Shown here one piece after another: positions 52,126-63,025 of a DNA stretch of 64,000 nt. This DNA is from Diacronema lutheri (taxonomy: Eukaryota; Haptophyta; Pavlovophyceae; Pavlovales; Pavlovaceae): contig JAGTXO010000001.1 in NCBI GenBank assembly GCA_019448385.1, positions 2,728,001 to 2,792,000 of the forward strand. The letters are read 5' to 3'. The position numbers were made by a program, and so were the translations under genes. The stretch's first letter is position 1; each line of letters opens with the position of its first letter. Below the pieces are notes generated by a model. That model was not told the DNA's origin, made no database searches, and saw only the letters and a program-made list of their open reading frames with translations.

Positions 52126-55100
52126 TCACTGGCTCGAGAAGAGCATAAATTGGAGCAGCGAGTCGCTCTCGTGCTTTGCGGCCGTGAGCTCGAGCATCTC
52201 CGAGATCTGCGAGAGCCGCGTGACGTGGTGCCCAATCTGTGCCTGCAGCAGCGCGCGCCGCGCCTCTGCGCGCGAGATCGCGAGGTCCGTCTCGAAGACC
52301 GCCTGCAGCAGCGCGGCGAGCCGCTCGCTCGACGCCTCCTCCGTGCTGCCCACCTCGCGTTCCGCCGCGTCGCGCCTTTGCCGGTCCTCGCGCACCTGCT
52401 CTTCGAGCGCGCACAGCTCCTCCGAGATTTGGCACACCTGCGGCCGGGCGCACGGCACGAGCGCGGCGGCGGCGCACCGAGAAGCGTGGCCGTCGCACAT
52501 GGTCGCGTCGTGGGGCCGCACGTGCGCGCGTCAGCGCGCGGCGCGCCGTTGGGTGAGCGGCGTGCGGGCAGGGCGCCGTGCACCAGGGGCCGGCAGCCAG
52601 CGGGTCGGTGCGCGCCTGCGAGTGGGCGTGCACAGGCGCGCGGCGCGCGCGCGCCTGCGCTTCGACGGCCGCGCGCTCGCTCTCGGCGGCCGCGAGCTGC
52701 TGCCGCAGCATGGTGACGTTCTGCGGCAAGAAGGCGAGCGATCGGCCGCGCGCCTTGAAGCGGTCGAGCAGCGCGCCGACCTGCCTGCGCAGCGCCTTGA
52801 CCCACGCGTGCTTCATCTCGGCCGTCTCCGTCGCGAACGTGCGCGCCCTTCGACCCACGCAGAGCTCGAAAGCGTGCGCCGCGCCCGCCGCGCCGGCGGC
52901 GCGCACGTCCGCGCCGCCGGCCTCCGCCTCGGGCCCCGCGAGCGCGCGCACGCGCGCCTTGGCGAGCGAGAGCACGTCGCGCACCGTGTACCCGCCGAGC
53001 AACCCCGCCGTCGCAACAAGGAGGACGTCGTTAAACATGACAAGCCTCACGGGCCGCCCGCCCCCGCTCGCGCTGCCGCCCGCGCCGCCTCCTCCTCCGC
53101 CTCCTCCTCCGCCGCCGCCGCCGCCCGCGGCGCCCGCGGCCGCGGCGGCGCCCACCGCCGTAGCCCACGCGCCCGCACCGCTGCCCTCCGCGCTGCTTCC
53201 CGCCGCCGCGTGCGTGAGCTCGAGGAGGCAGCCATCGCGCACAAACCGACGGTGTGGTTGCGCGAGGCCCCCGGGTAGAAGCGTGCTCCTCTCGTCGAGG
53301 CCGAGCTCCTTGGCAAGCGCGCCCACCTTTGCGCACGACTGCGCGTCGGCTGCGCTCTCGTTCACCGCCGCGCACAACTCGGCGACCTGCGCGCTCACGC
53401 GGCGGCGCGGCGCCGCACCCAGGAGCGGGAGTGTAAGGGGTGGTGGGGGCAGGATTGGCGTGCGCGACGAGCACATGCGCGCGGCGAGCGCGCGCGCGCC
53501 TCCTCCTGGCCGGCACCATGCCCGGGCACTTTGACGCTTCGCCGCACCGGCTCGCACAGCGCGCCGCCCTCCGCGCGCGCCGGGCCGCGCGCGCCAGGCC
53601 GCGCGCGCCGGGCCGCGCGCGCTAGGCCGCGCGCGCACAGCGCGCGCGCGCCTCGCTCCCAGCGCGCGCAGAGTTCGCGCGCTCACCCGGAGGAAGACTT
53701 CCTGAAGCTTCGCGTACTCGCCCGCACTTGGCTCGGTGAGCTGCAACATCCGCTCGACGAGCAGCTTGTAGCGCGGCACGCGCTGTATTGGTTGAATGAG
53801 GAGCGAGTCAAGCGTGCAGCCCGCCCGCGCCTCTGCGTCTCGGATCACGGCGCCGAGCGCCGCGTGCTCGCGCGCGCGCGCAAGCGCGCCCTGCGCTCGC
53901 GAGAGCGAGGCGACGTACGGGCGGTACGTCTTGAAAAGGGGCAGCTGCGGCGTGGCGGGGGTGCGCGCAGGGCGCGCGTGAGCGCTGCAAGAGCCCACCT
54001 TGCGTCGCCGCCCGGCGCGCGGCGCGCGTGGGCGTGGGCGTGGGCAACGAGGCGTCTAGTGCTGCGCTCACGTGCGCCTGAAGCACAGCGGCGACGGCGC
54101 GCGCCGGGCAGAGATCGGCAACGGCAGGCTCGAGCGCCGTGCGGAAGAGCGACGAGACGTTGACGAGCACGCGCACGTTCGCAAAGATGTCACGCGCGGC
54201 GCGCTCGCCCGCCGCGCCCGACGCCTCGAGCGGCCGAAGGAACGATTCGACGAGCACGCGCAGACTTTGGCAGTACGTGCCCTCAGTCGCGACAAGCTCG
54301 CGCGCGACAGCCGCGCGCTGCACGAGGCGCACCATCGACGGCCGCCAACGGCTGCGTGCGAGCCAGCCGCGCATGCGCGCCTGCACGTGCGCCGCGGCAG
54401 CGGACTGCCTGCCCCATGGCAGTGCCTGCACGTCGTCGCGCGCGTCGCGCGCGGCCGAGCCCACAGGCGGCGCCGCCGGCTGCGCGCCGATCGGCACGTG
54501 CGACGCGCGCGGCGTGCGCGGCGCGACGGGCGTCGCGCCGCCGAGCGAATAAAGCTGCCGAATGCTCGGCGTGCTTGTGGCGGCGGCCGCGACCGCTGCC
54601 GCGCTGCCCGACGCCGACGCGCGCGCGCGCTGCACGGACGCCGTCGAGATGGTGAAGGGCACGAAGGGCGAGTGGAGGGCGGCGGGTGGCGGCGGCGCGC
54701 CGAGGCCGATGGACGCACTCCCGCCGTAGCCACTGCCGAGCGTCGCGGGCCGCACGGCGCTGCCGCACCGCGCGGCGCGTGCGCGGTCGGTCGACGCGGC
54801 GGGCGCGGAGCGAAGGGCAGCGGGCGGCGGCGTGTAGGGCGGCGCGTGCGGCGGCACGCTCACGGGCGGCGGCCGAGCAAAAGCGGCGTCCGCGTCGGCC
54901 GAGCTCCCCGCGGCTGCCACCGGCCGCGGCGTAGCGGGCGCACTCGCGCCCGCGCCGCCGGATGCGTAGGCCACGGGCGCGCCGAGCTCGCGTGCGCTCG
55001 GGTCGTGATCCCCTCGCGCGGGCGGGCCCGGGGCGCCGCAGGCCGCAGCGTCGAGCTCGGCCACCGGCTCGAGCAAATCGACCGGTAGCGTCGCCGTCTC

Positions 55101-55568
55101 GTCCCACGCGGAGAGCGCCGGCCACGCGGGCGCGGCGGCGGGTGAGGCCGGCGGCGCCTTCGCCGGCGCCAGATCCGACGATGTGGCTGCCGCTCCTCCG
55201 CAGCTCGCGCGCGCGTCTCGCGCGGCGGTGGCGCTCGTGGCGGCGGCCGCGCCGTCGGCGGTACTGAGAAGCGCGCATCGCCATTCCGAATGCAACTCGG
55301 CGTGCAGCTGCGCCGCCTGCAGCGCGAGCTGCTCGACGCGCTCGCGCGTGGCGTCCTGGCTCAGGTCGCGCAACGTGCCGCTGAGCTCCGCCGTGAGCTG
55401 CCGGAGGGCGGCGGCCGACTCCACGTGTGCTTGCAGACGACTGGCGAGGGGCGGCGCATCCGTCGAGTCGGAGCACTCGCCGCCCGGCGAGTCGAAGCTA
55501 GTCGAGCGCGTGCGGTGCGACCTCCGGCAGCGCGACCTGCGAGGCGCAGCGCACGAGGCGCCCGGCAT
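52126..55568 (-). CDS. Rho guanine-nucleotide exchange factor (IQ-DH-PH)
   Basis: Four exons: 55568-54072, 53944-53687, 53386-52655, 52437-52126, totalling 932 residues in frame. A disordered Pro/Ala-rich N-terminal region is followed by an IQ motif (AAAHVQARMRGWLARSRW, about 54400-54345), then the DH domain split by an intron: ELVATEGTYCQSLRVLVE (CR1), LPLFKTYRPYVASL, and LLIQPIQRVPRYKLLVERML (CR3). A PH domain follows (RRFVRDGCLLEL; RLVMFNDVLLVAT; FATETAEMKHAWVKALRRQ) with a polyglycine insert, and a C-terminal coiled coil. It should load GTP on Rho/Rac-type GTPases at membranes; the IQ motif suggests calmodulin control. The last exon join depends on a probable GC donor. Confidence 0.92.
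52438..52654 (-). other. Probable GC-AG intron in RhoGEF gene
   Basis: GTC GAA GCG CAG followed by GCGCGCGC, acceptor GGCCGCAG before GTG TGC CAA. A GT donor 12 bp upstream (GCC|GTCGAAG) would also keep the frame and remove VEAQ, so the GC choice is likely rather than certain; it copies the CAG|GC pattern of other introns here. Confidence 0.55.
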
Positions 55569-55884
55569 CGGGGGCGCTCAAAAGCAGATGGATGGCGCGC
55601 GCACGGCGCCGCGAGCAGCGCCGCACCTCCGCGTGACCTTCAGCGACTCTGGCGGCGAGAGGATGATGTTGGTCACCTCAGAAAATACTTGGGCACCTGC
55701 GCCCGGCACGTCTGGCACCATCGTTGTGCAGGGCGCAGGTTCAAATCGAAGTTCGCGCCAACCGCCGCTTTTCAAACGCGCGTGAATCGTCTCCATGCTC
55801 ACGGTCTGCGTGCACTTTGCGCTTGGCGTTTGGCAATCGGCGCTCAGCCCGCACTCGGCGCTGCGCGTGCGTGCGACGCCCGCG

Positions 55885-58800
55885 ATGGCGATGGCGACCC
55901 GTGTTGACGACGCGCTCGTCAGCGAGGCGCTGCGCGCGCTTCTCGGCTCGGACGACGGCTGCACGGTCACGCCGACGAGTGGCGGCGTGAATAATATGGT
56001 ACAGTACGTCGACACGCCTAGCGGCGAGCGCCTCGTGCTGCGCATCTACAACAACGGCGGCAACACCGCACGCGTCAGGTACGAGCATGCTGTGCTCGAC
56101 GCGCTCCCGGCGCTCGGCCCGTTCTCCTTCCAGCTGCCGACGTACCGGCGCGCGCCGAATGGCGAGACGTCGGTGCTCCTCTCGAACGGTGCGAGCGCGT
56201 GCATCTCACAGCTGATCCCCGGCGGCCTGCCCAAGACGGCCGACCCCGAGCCGATCGGCCGCGCGACCGGCGAGCTGCTCATGGCGCTTGGCAAGGTGCG
56301 GCTGCCGGCGGACGTGACGTGCGTCACGCCGCCCTACTTTGACGTGTGGAATGTGCACAAGGGCGTCGGCGGGAACCGGCAGGTTTTCTACGACTTCGTC
56401 GCCGGCTCAGAGCTCGACACGTGCCGTGGCGCTATGGACCGGCTCATCGCGCAATTCAAGGAGCTCGACGCGCGCCTCGCGCTGATGGCCGAGCAGAAGC
56501 TGCCAATCCAGCTCGTGCACGGCGATCTGCACTATGACAACGTCCTCTTCGACACGGCGTCGGGCGCCGTCTCCGGCCTCCTCGATTTTGAGTGCGTCGC
56601 GCGTGGCCCCGTCCTGCCGCGCCGCGCTGGTCGTCGCCGCCCAACATGCCGTGCGCCGGCGGTCGCCCGTACGCCCACCACGCGCGCGCGCGTTGCGCGC
56701 GCGCGGCGCGCACAGGTTTGCGGCCGTGGATTGGCGGGCGATGGAGCTGGCCGTGTGCCTGTCAAAGTACGTCGGCGAGCCCGACCCGTTCCCGCTCTGC
56801 CGCGCCTTCATCGCGGGCTTCTGCAAGTACGGCCGGCTGACACGCACGTATCCCCCCTTCCCCTTTCCATCTGCCACCTCCCCAGCTGCGCGCAATGGCA
56901 AGGCACCCCCTTTCCCCCTTCCATCTGCCACCTCCCCAGCTGCGCGCAATGGCAAGGCACCCCCCCTTCCCCCTTCCATCTGCCACCTCCCCAGCTGCGC
57001 GCAATGGCAAGGCCCCCCCTTTCCCCTTCCATCTGCCACCTGCCCAGCTGCGCGCAATGGCAAGGCACCCCCCTTCCCCCTTCCATCTGCCACCTCCCCA
57101 GCTGCGCGCAATGGCAAGGCCCCCCCTTTCCCCTTCCATCTGCCACCTCCCCAGCTGCGCGCAATGGCAAGGCACCCCCCTTCCCCCTTCCATCTGCCAC
57201 CTCCCCAGCTGCGCGCAATGGCAAGGCACCCCCCCTTCCCCCTTCCATCTGCCACCTCCCCAGCTGCGCGCAATGGCAAGGCACCCCCCCTTCCCCCTTC
57301 CATCTGCCACCTCCCCAGCTGCGCGCAATGGCAAGGCACCCCCATTCCCCTTTCCATCTGCCACCTCCCCAGCTGCGCGCAATGGCAAGGCACCCCCCTT
57401 CCCCCTTCCATCTGCCACCTCCCCAGCTGCGCGCAATGGCAAGGCACCCCCCTTCCCCCTCCATCTGCCACCTCCCCAGCTGCGCGCAATGGCAAGGCAC
57501 CCCCTTTCCCCCTTCCATCTGCCACCTCCCCAGCTGCGCGCATCGCACCCTTATTCTGCAGCACGCGCAGCCGGCTCATCTCGCCCTTCCAGTTACGCCG
57601 CATGACCTCGCGCGCTCCGTGGTAGAGCGCCAGCTCGCACGAGATGGCCACGATCAGCGCCGAGAGGAAGCTCATGAACACAGCCATCCTCAATATGTAC
57701 GAGAGCCTGCGCACTCGCAGCGACGCGCGGACGGGCGTGTCGCGCAGCGGAAGCGCGCGGTGGCACATGTACGCGTCGTTATTTGTTTGTTCTGAAGAGT
57801 CGGCAAACCCCTTGCGCCCCCCCCCCACCCCCACCCCCCCCCCCCCCCCCCCCCCGAAAAAGAAAACCAAACAAAACACAAAAACACAATTCGGGCGGCC
57901 CATCCCCGCTCGCGCCGCATGCGCCACGCGCGCAGGGCTGCGTGCCGCGTGCTGCGTGCTGCTCTGCAGGACGCAGCTCGTCTCGTCACGTGCTGCCCGC
58001 CAAAGGATCGCGCGCGCGACAGCGGCGTGCCGAGCGGCGGCATGCGCGGCGCGCGGCGCGCCCGGCGCGCACTTGGACGGCCTGCGCGGGACCATGTGGT
58101 GCTCCGTCGACCCGGGCGCGGACGTGAACTCGGCGAGGGTGAAGGGCATCCCGTCCACGCCGAGGGCCCACCATGTCGCTGGCCTCTCCGGGCCGACGAG
58201 CAGGTGCTCTCCGCGCGTGCGTCGCGTGTCCTTGCCGTCCGACTTGATCGCGCGCGAGAGGCCCTGTGGCGGCGAGAGCAGGCGGCGGGAAGGGCAGGCG
58301 ACGAGCGGGAAAGGGGCGCGTTTGAATGTGCACACGCGCGGCTTTCAGGCGCGCGGGCGACGTCATGTGCGCGGCGGCTGCGCCCGCCCGCGGCTGCGCC
58401 CGCCTGCGGCTGCGCCCGCCTGCGGCATGCAAGCGGCGGCAGCGCCCGCGCGGCCACCGCGGCGGCAGAGGCAGTGCCACGTGCGCAGTGCCGCCATTGC
58501 CCCAGCCGTGCGCAGCCCCGCCATTGCCCCAGCCGTGCGCAGCCCCGCCACCGCCCCAGCCGTGCGCAGCGCCGCCACCGCCCCAGCCGTGCGCAGCCCC
58601 GCCATTGCCCCAGCCGTGCGCAGCCCCGCCATTGCCCCAGCCGTGCGCAGCCCCGCCATTGCCCCAGCCGTGCGCAGCCCCGCCATTGCCCCAGCCGTGC
58701 GCAGCCCCGCCATTGCCCCAGCCGTGCGCAGCCCGCAGCCCACCGAGTGCGAGGGTCTGGCCGAGATGATCAACCTGCGCATCATGTCCAACGTGGTCTA

Positions 58801-58960
58801 CTTTGTGGGACGCGCCATCTCGGGCGAGGACACGATCGACTCGCTCACGACGCGCGCCGACATGTACGCGACGCGCATGGAGTGGGTGAGTGCGAACCGG
58901 CAGCGGATCGTCGATTGCATCGTGCAGCTGCTGCAGGAACGCGACCCGAGCTTCGCGTGA
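55885..58960 (+). CDS. APH/homoserine-kinase-like phosphotransferase
   Basis: Three exons: 55885-56591, 56716-56847, 58732-58960, giving 355 residues in frame (385 if the ATG at 55795 is used). Seen: SGGVNNMVQYV nucleotide loop, RLVLRIYNNGG with the lysine-equivalent position replaced, IQLVHGDLHYDNVLFD (Brenner catalytic motif) and GLLDFE-FAAVDWRAMELAVCLSKYVGE. The C-terminal helices EMINLRIMSNVVYFVGRAISGEDTIDSLTTR complete the fold. This pattern matches eukaryotic homoserine-kinase-type/aminoglycoside-phosphotransferase-like enzymes that phosphorylate a small hydroxylated substrate; the substrate cannot be named. The last intron is 1,884 bp, by far the largest here, with two minisatellites and antisense exons inside. 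Family matching of the joined exons supports the splice choice. Confidence 0.85.
56852..57540 (+). repeat. 54-bp minisatellite, about 13 copies
   Basis: A 53-55 bp unit with the core CCATCTGCCACCTCCCCAGC and GCGCGCAATGGCAAGGCACC repeats from four bases after the donor of the APH gene's last exon-B to 57540. Copies vary mainly in the length of the C-run between CAC and TTCC. On the opposite strand each unit is stop-free in several frames. Confidence 0.95.
57549..58263 (-). CDS. Antisense gene fragment nested in APH intron (membrane protein)
   Basis: Two minus-strand segments have coding-like codon use (about 90% G/C at third positions) despite lying inside the plus-strand APH intron. Exon a, 58263-58093, follows a pyrimidine-rich acceptor (CTCTCGCCGCCACAG) and reads GLSRAIKSDGKDTRRTRGEH, ATWWALGVDGMPFTLAEFTS, then STEHHM before a GTCCCG donor. 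Exon b, ending at 57549 and starting near 57780-57810, reads LPLRDTPVRASLRVRRLSYI then a membrane helix FMSFLSALIVAISCELAL and REVMRRNWKGEMSRLRVLQN, with a GTGCGA donor that opens into the 54-bp minisatellite. First and last exons are not found. I do not recognise the family. It could be a real nested gene or a broken remnant. Confidence 0.5.
58487..58735 (+). repeat. 27-bp minisatellite, about 9 copies, ending on a splice acceptor
   Basis: A 27-bp unit containing GTGCGCAGCCCCGCCATTGC is repeated about nine times. The AG used as acceptor for the last APH exon (58730-58731) belongs to the final copy, so every upstream unit carries the same GTGCGCAG acceptor-like sequence. On the minus strand it encodes LRTAGAMAG repeats in an open frame. 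Confidence 0.9.
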
Positions 58961-59268
58961 GGCCCACGTTTGACAAGGGCGTGAGACACCCTCTAGTTGT
59001 ACTGAAAGAGGGGTGGCGGGCCGCACATGGCCTTTGGCTCGGCGTTGGCGAGAATGCGCGCGGCTGGGTGCGCGCCTGCTGAAACGACGCAGGAGACTGA
59101 GGGGGCAGAAGGAGGCAAGGCTGGCGCTTACGAACGGTGTGGCCACCGACGGGGAGGTGCACGGTCGGAGAAAGGCGCGCGTCGCGGCGCTCGACGGCGG
59201 CACGCGCGTGCGGGCATCGACGCGTGCAGGCGTGCGCAGGCGTGCGTCGGGTGAAGTGAGCGGCTGCC
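58961..59268. other. Convergent intergenic region, no gene seen
   Basis: 308 bp between the stops of the APH-like gene (+) and the glycosidase-like gene (-). Short frames exist but none has recognisable protein features. Confidence 0.45.
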
Positions 59269-62117
59269 TCAGCAGCAGCCGAGCATCGCGCCGCTGAGCG
59301 CCGGGCAGCAATCGCCCGTCAGGTTGGCCGCCGCGCACGCCGGGTGGCGCGCGCACGAGGCGGGCGTGTCGCAGCAGCCCAAATTGTGCCCACTCACGGA
59401 CGGGCAGCACTCGCCTTCGAGGCCGGCAGCGACGCAGCGCGGGAAGCGCTTGCAGTCGCCGATATCCGGGCCGAGCTTTGTGCCGAGGCACTTGTCAGCA
59501 CCCGAGTAGATGGCGTCGGAGAAGCCCTCCGCCGCCGCGTACCTGCGAGCGCGCGAGCAAACGCGCGCCGAGGGAAAAGAGGCGCGTGCGCGCGCGCGCG
59601 CGCTCCACAGCGTGAGCGCGCGCGAGCGCAGGGCGGAGCGCGCGAGCGCGGCGCGGGCGGCGCGCCGCGCGCAGAGGCAAGACGCTCGGCGAGGCGCGCG
59701 CGCACGGGTTCGCCATCTCGCGCACGGGCGCTTGGTCATCGAACTGGTACATGAGGACGAAGGCGGACCACACGGTCGACGCGACGTGCGGGTAGCGCAG
59801 GTATGTCCAGCCGAGGCCCGAGTCCGAGCCGCCGGGGAAGTTGTAGGAGTGTGCGCTCGAATTGTACCGCTGCGTCCACATGGCGTAGCTGCCTCCGAGA
59901 ATGGACGACGGCACCGCGCCGTACGTGTGCAACAGCCGCTTGATCGAGTCACGACCATCGCTCGCCGCCTGCGCCCAGCGCGCGCGCGCGCGCGCGCGGC
60001 CACGAGGGTGCGCGCGGGCGCGCGGGCAAGAGTGGGCGTTCGCCGGCCAGGAGGCGGACGTGGGTGTGCGCGCCGCGCGGCACGCGCAGGCGCCCGCGCG
60101 CGCGCGCGCGCGCGGGCACCTGCCGCATCTTTGCGAGCTGCTCGCTGTCGGGGATGGCGGCCTCGAGCAGCTTCGCGGGCGTGTTCAGGAGCTTGAGCAA
60201 CGCAAGAGTCGCTGCCGCCGAGTTCTCCCACTGAATCCCGCTGCCGCCTGCACCGCAGCGTGTGGCGGGCGCGGGGCGGTTGGGCAGGTCGCGCGCGCGT
60301 TGCGGATGCTGATCGCTGCGGACGGGCTCGTCCAAAGGGCGCGCGAGCCGCGCACGCGCATGGCCGTGCGCATCGGCATGCCCAGCATCCGCGCGGAAAG
60401 CACCGAGGCGCTCTCGACCCGGACAGTCAGCCCGGACAGTCGGGCGCGCAGCGCGGCTGTCCGGGTGTTCATCCGGGCGTTTGCGGCGGGCACGCGCGCG
60501 CCGGTCGCGCCCGCTGGCGAGCGGCCACGACTGCGCCGATGCGGCACGCCGCCACACGTGCGCAGCGCCAGTCGAGACGTGGCGCGGCGCGCACTTGTCG
60601 AAAAGCGCGTGCCAAAGTACATGTCGCCCACGCCCGCGCGCTCGCCCGACGCGTCGCCCGCCTTGGGCGGAGCCCCGACCAAGTCCGCATCCGCCTCCCA
60701 CAGCCCACCGGTGCCGGAGGGCTGCGCGACGAACCCGAGCGACGTCGCCTTGCGTTCGAGCCGCGGATCGACGCCCGCGAGGAAGTTCCACGTCTGCGTA
60801 TCCGCGGGCACGACGCTCGTTGGGCCCTGTGCCACGGCAAAGCCGACGTGGCCAGGGAACGGGCCCACGCGCGCACGCGAACGGCGTGACGCGCGGATGC
60901 GCGTGCCGGGCCAAGGCGCGAGCGGTGCCGCGCCGGCGTCGAGGCGAGCGCCGCACGCCTTCCCAACCCCTCACCCCATCTCTCCTCCAATCCCGGCGCC
61001 CCTTCCCAAGCGCCACCGCACGCACACGGCGGCCGCCGCACATCGCGTGCCCAGGGGCTCCACGCCGGCGCGGCAGGCGGGCCCGCGCCCGCCGCGCGCA
61101 TCACGCGGCGCGCAACGCGCGTAGCCTTCGCCGCCCGCGGTGCGCCCGCACGCGCGCCCGCACCGTCGCGACGTTGGTCGTGCACTTTGCGTCGTTACTT
61201 GTGCCCGTCACATATGTGCCAGCGTGACGCTTGTCGCGGTCGTACATCTGCGCGACGAAGGAGGCGGCGTGCGAGGCGAGCGAGATGTTGCGGCACATGC
61301 TCGCGAGCGCGAACATGTCGATGTTGTGCTCCGTCGAGCGGTAGTTCATTGGGTAGGGCGCGAGGCGCGCGCGGAAGCCGCCAAGCTGATCGTCGCACGA
61401 CGAGAAGTAGTTGAGCGCGTAGAGCATGTCGCAGCCGGCGGTGGCGTAGCACGGGTCCTGCGTGGCGGCAGCGTAGCGCAGCATTGCGATCCCAACCCAC
61501 GCGTTGTTTCCCGCGTCGACCGCGCCGTCCGCGACGCCGGCGCCCTCGTATTGCCCGGGGATGGATCGAGCGTTCGTGTAGGACGCCGCGAGAAGGTTGA
61601 GATAACGGCCGGAAGGGAGGCCCTGCTCGGGGCCGGTGGTGACCTTGACGTTGGTCTCCTGCCGCTTCACGTACATGTAGTACAGAAAGCCGTCGAGGAT
61701 CGCCTTGGCCTTGTCAAACTTTGCGCGCGCGGTGTAGTAGATGGCTGCGAGCGCATTGTCGTAGACGTCGTACCGGCAGAGGCCGCGCACCGCGGAGAAG
61801 GGGCACGACTCGGTGAGGTCGCACAGCTTGCCGCACGAGCCGCCGCCATACGAGCCCGGCCCGAACACCTGCAGCAGTCCGCCCGCCTTTGGGATGAAGG
61901 TCTGCCGCGGGCGAGTGTCGAGGAACTCGTCGACAATCCGAAGGTACTCCTCGAGCCCCGGCTCGCGCTGCTTTGTGCGCAGCGTGAAGGCGAGGCCAGC
62001 GGCGCCGCCGGCAATGAGCGCACCGACAAACAGGAAGCCGAACACGTAGCATCCGCGCTCCGAGCGCGCCTGCCGCGCCGCGGCCTCGGGCTTGGCCGGA
62101 GCCAGGGGCTCGTACAT
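59269..62117 (-). CDS. Membrane-anchored six-hairpin glycosidase-like protein with CCP repeats
   Basis: Five exons: 62117-61173, 60826-60595, 60247-60120, 59968-59706, 59542-59269, totalling 613 residues. A short cytosolic tail is followed by a single membrane helix (CYVFGFLFVGALIAGGAAGL), so it is a type II protein facing the secretory lumen. The central part has alpha/alpha six-hairpin features: VYDNALAAIYY, SGRYLNLLAASYTNARSI, AVDAGNNAWVGIAMLRYA, STEHNIDMFALASMC, SVVPADTQTWNFLAG, and GSGIQWENSAAATLALLKLL. The C terminus has repeated C-x(n)-G-(E/D)-CCP-x(n)-G-x-x-L-x-CC units (ECCPSVSGHNLGCC, DCCPALSGAMLGCC), a disulfide-rich module of algal and oomycete carbohydrate-active proteins. A role in trimming or building glycans is inferred; the substrate and catalytic residues are not identified. 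Confidence 0.82.
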
Positions 62118-62143
62118 GTGGTCGCACGCCGATACCCGTGACG
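62118..62143. promoter_or_regulatory. 26-bp gap between divergent start codons
   Basis: Only 26 bp separate the start codons of the glycosidase-like gene (-) and the mitochondrial carrier (+). No separate promoter could fit. Confidence 0.55.
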
Positions 62144-62986
62144 ATGGCGTCCTCAAAAAAAACCTACATCGATTTCGTGCGTCGGCGGCGCTGTTCGATG
62201 GCGGAACCGGGCAGCTGGAGAAGCCCCGGTCGCCAGCTCGTCGTCGTCTCGGGCGTCTCGTGGGTGTTCGAGGGGTGCGTCGGGCACCAGCTCGAGTTTG
62301 TGAAGATCATCAAGCAGACGACGAAGAAGCCCTACCCGCAGATTGTGCGTGAGATCATCGCGCAAAAGGGGGTCGGCGGGTTGTGGGACGGCTTCTTCCC
62401 GTGGGGCACCGTGCAGGCGCTCTCGAAGGGCGCGGTCTTCGGGTGGGCGAATGCGCTCATGCGCCGCGCGCTTAGTCCACTCTGTGCGGCGGGCACCATC
62501 TCCGCGTCCACGCAGGACACGATCGCGGGCGCGGGCGCGGGCGGCGTGCAGGGCCTTGTCCTGTCCCCGACGCTGCTGCTCAAGACGCGCGTGATGACGG
62601 ACCCGATCTTCCGCGAGAACATGGGGATGGTGCAGACGTCGATCAAGTCGTGCCAGGTCGGTGCGCGCGTGATCGCACGCGAAGGGCTTCTCTCGCTCAT
62701 GAAAGGCGCGCCGACGTTTGCGTTCAAGGTGCGCGAGGCGTGCGTCCGCGCGTTCGCGGCCAAGGCACAGCGGTGGGGGAGGAGGGGTCGGGTGAAAAGC
62801 GAGCGCGCGCCGCGCGTAGCGCGTAGCGCGAGGCTTGCTGGCACGCTCGACGGCGTGAGCTGCGCGCCCAGAGGAGCGGTGCGCGGGCCGCAGCTGCCCC
62901 GTCGAGCGCAATGCTCCTGTGGGCGCCCACGCGTCCCCGTGCCCACGCGTCCCCGTTCGCACGCGTCCCCGTGCCCACGCGTCCCC

Positions 62987-63025
<39 letters not shown>

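Noticed and set aside
56762-57548. Minus-strand repeat protein (AAGEVADGRGKGG-type)
   Set aside because: It is the antisense reading of the 54-bp minisatellite; unit length variation changes the frame and no boundary looks like a gene start.
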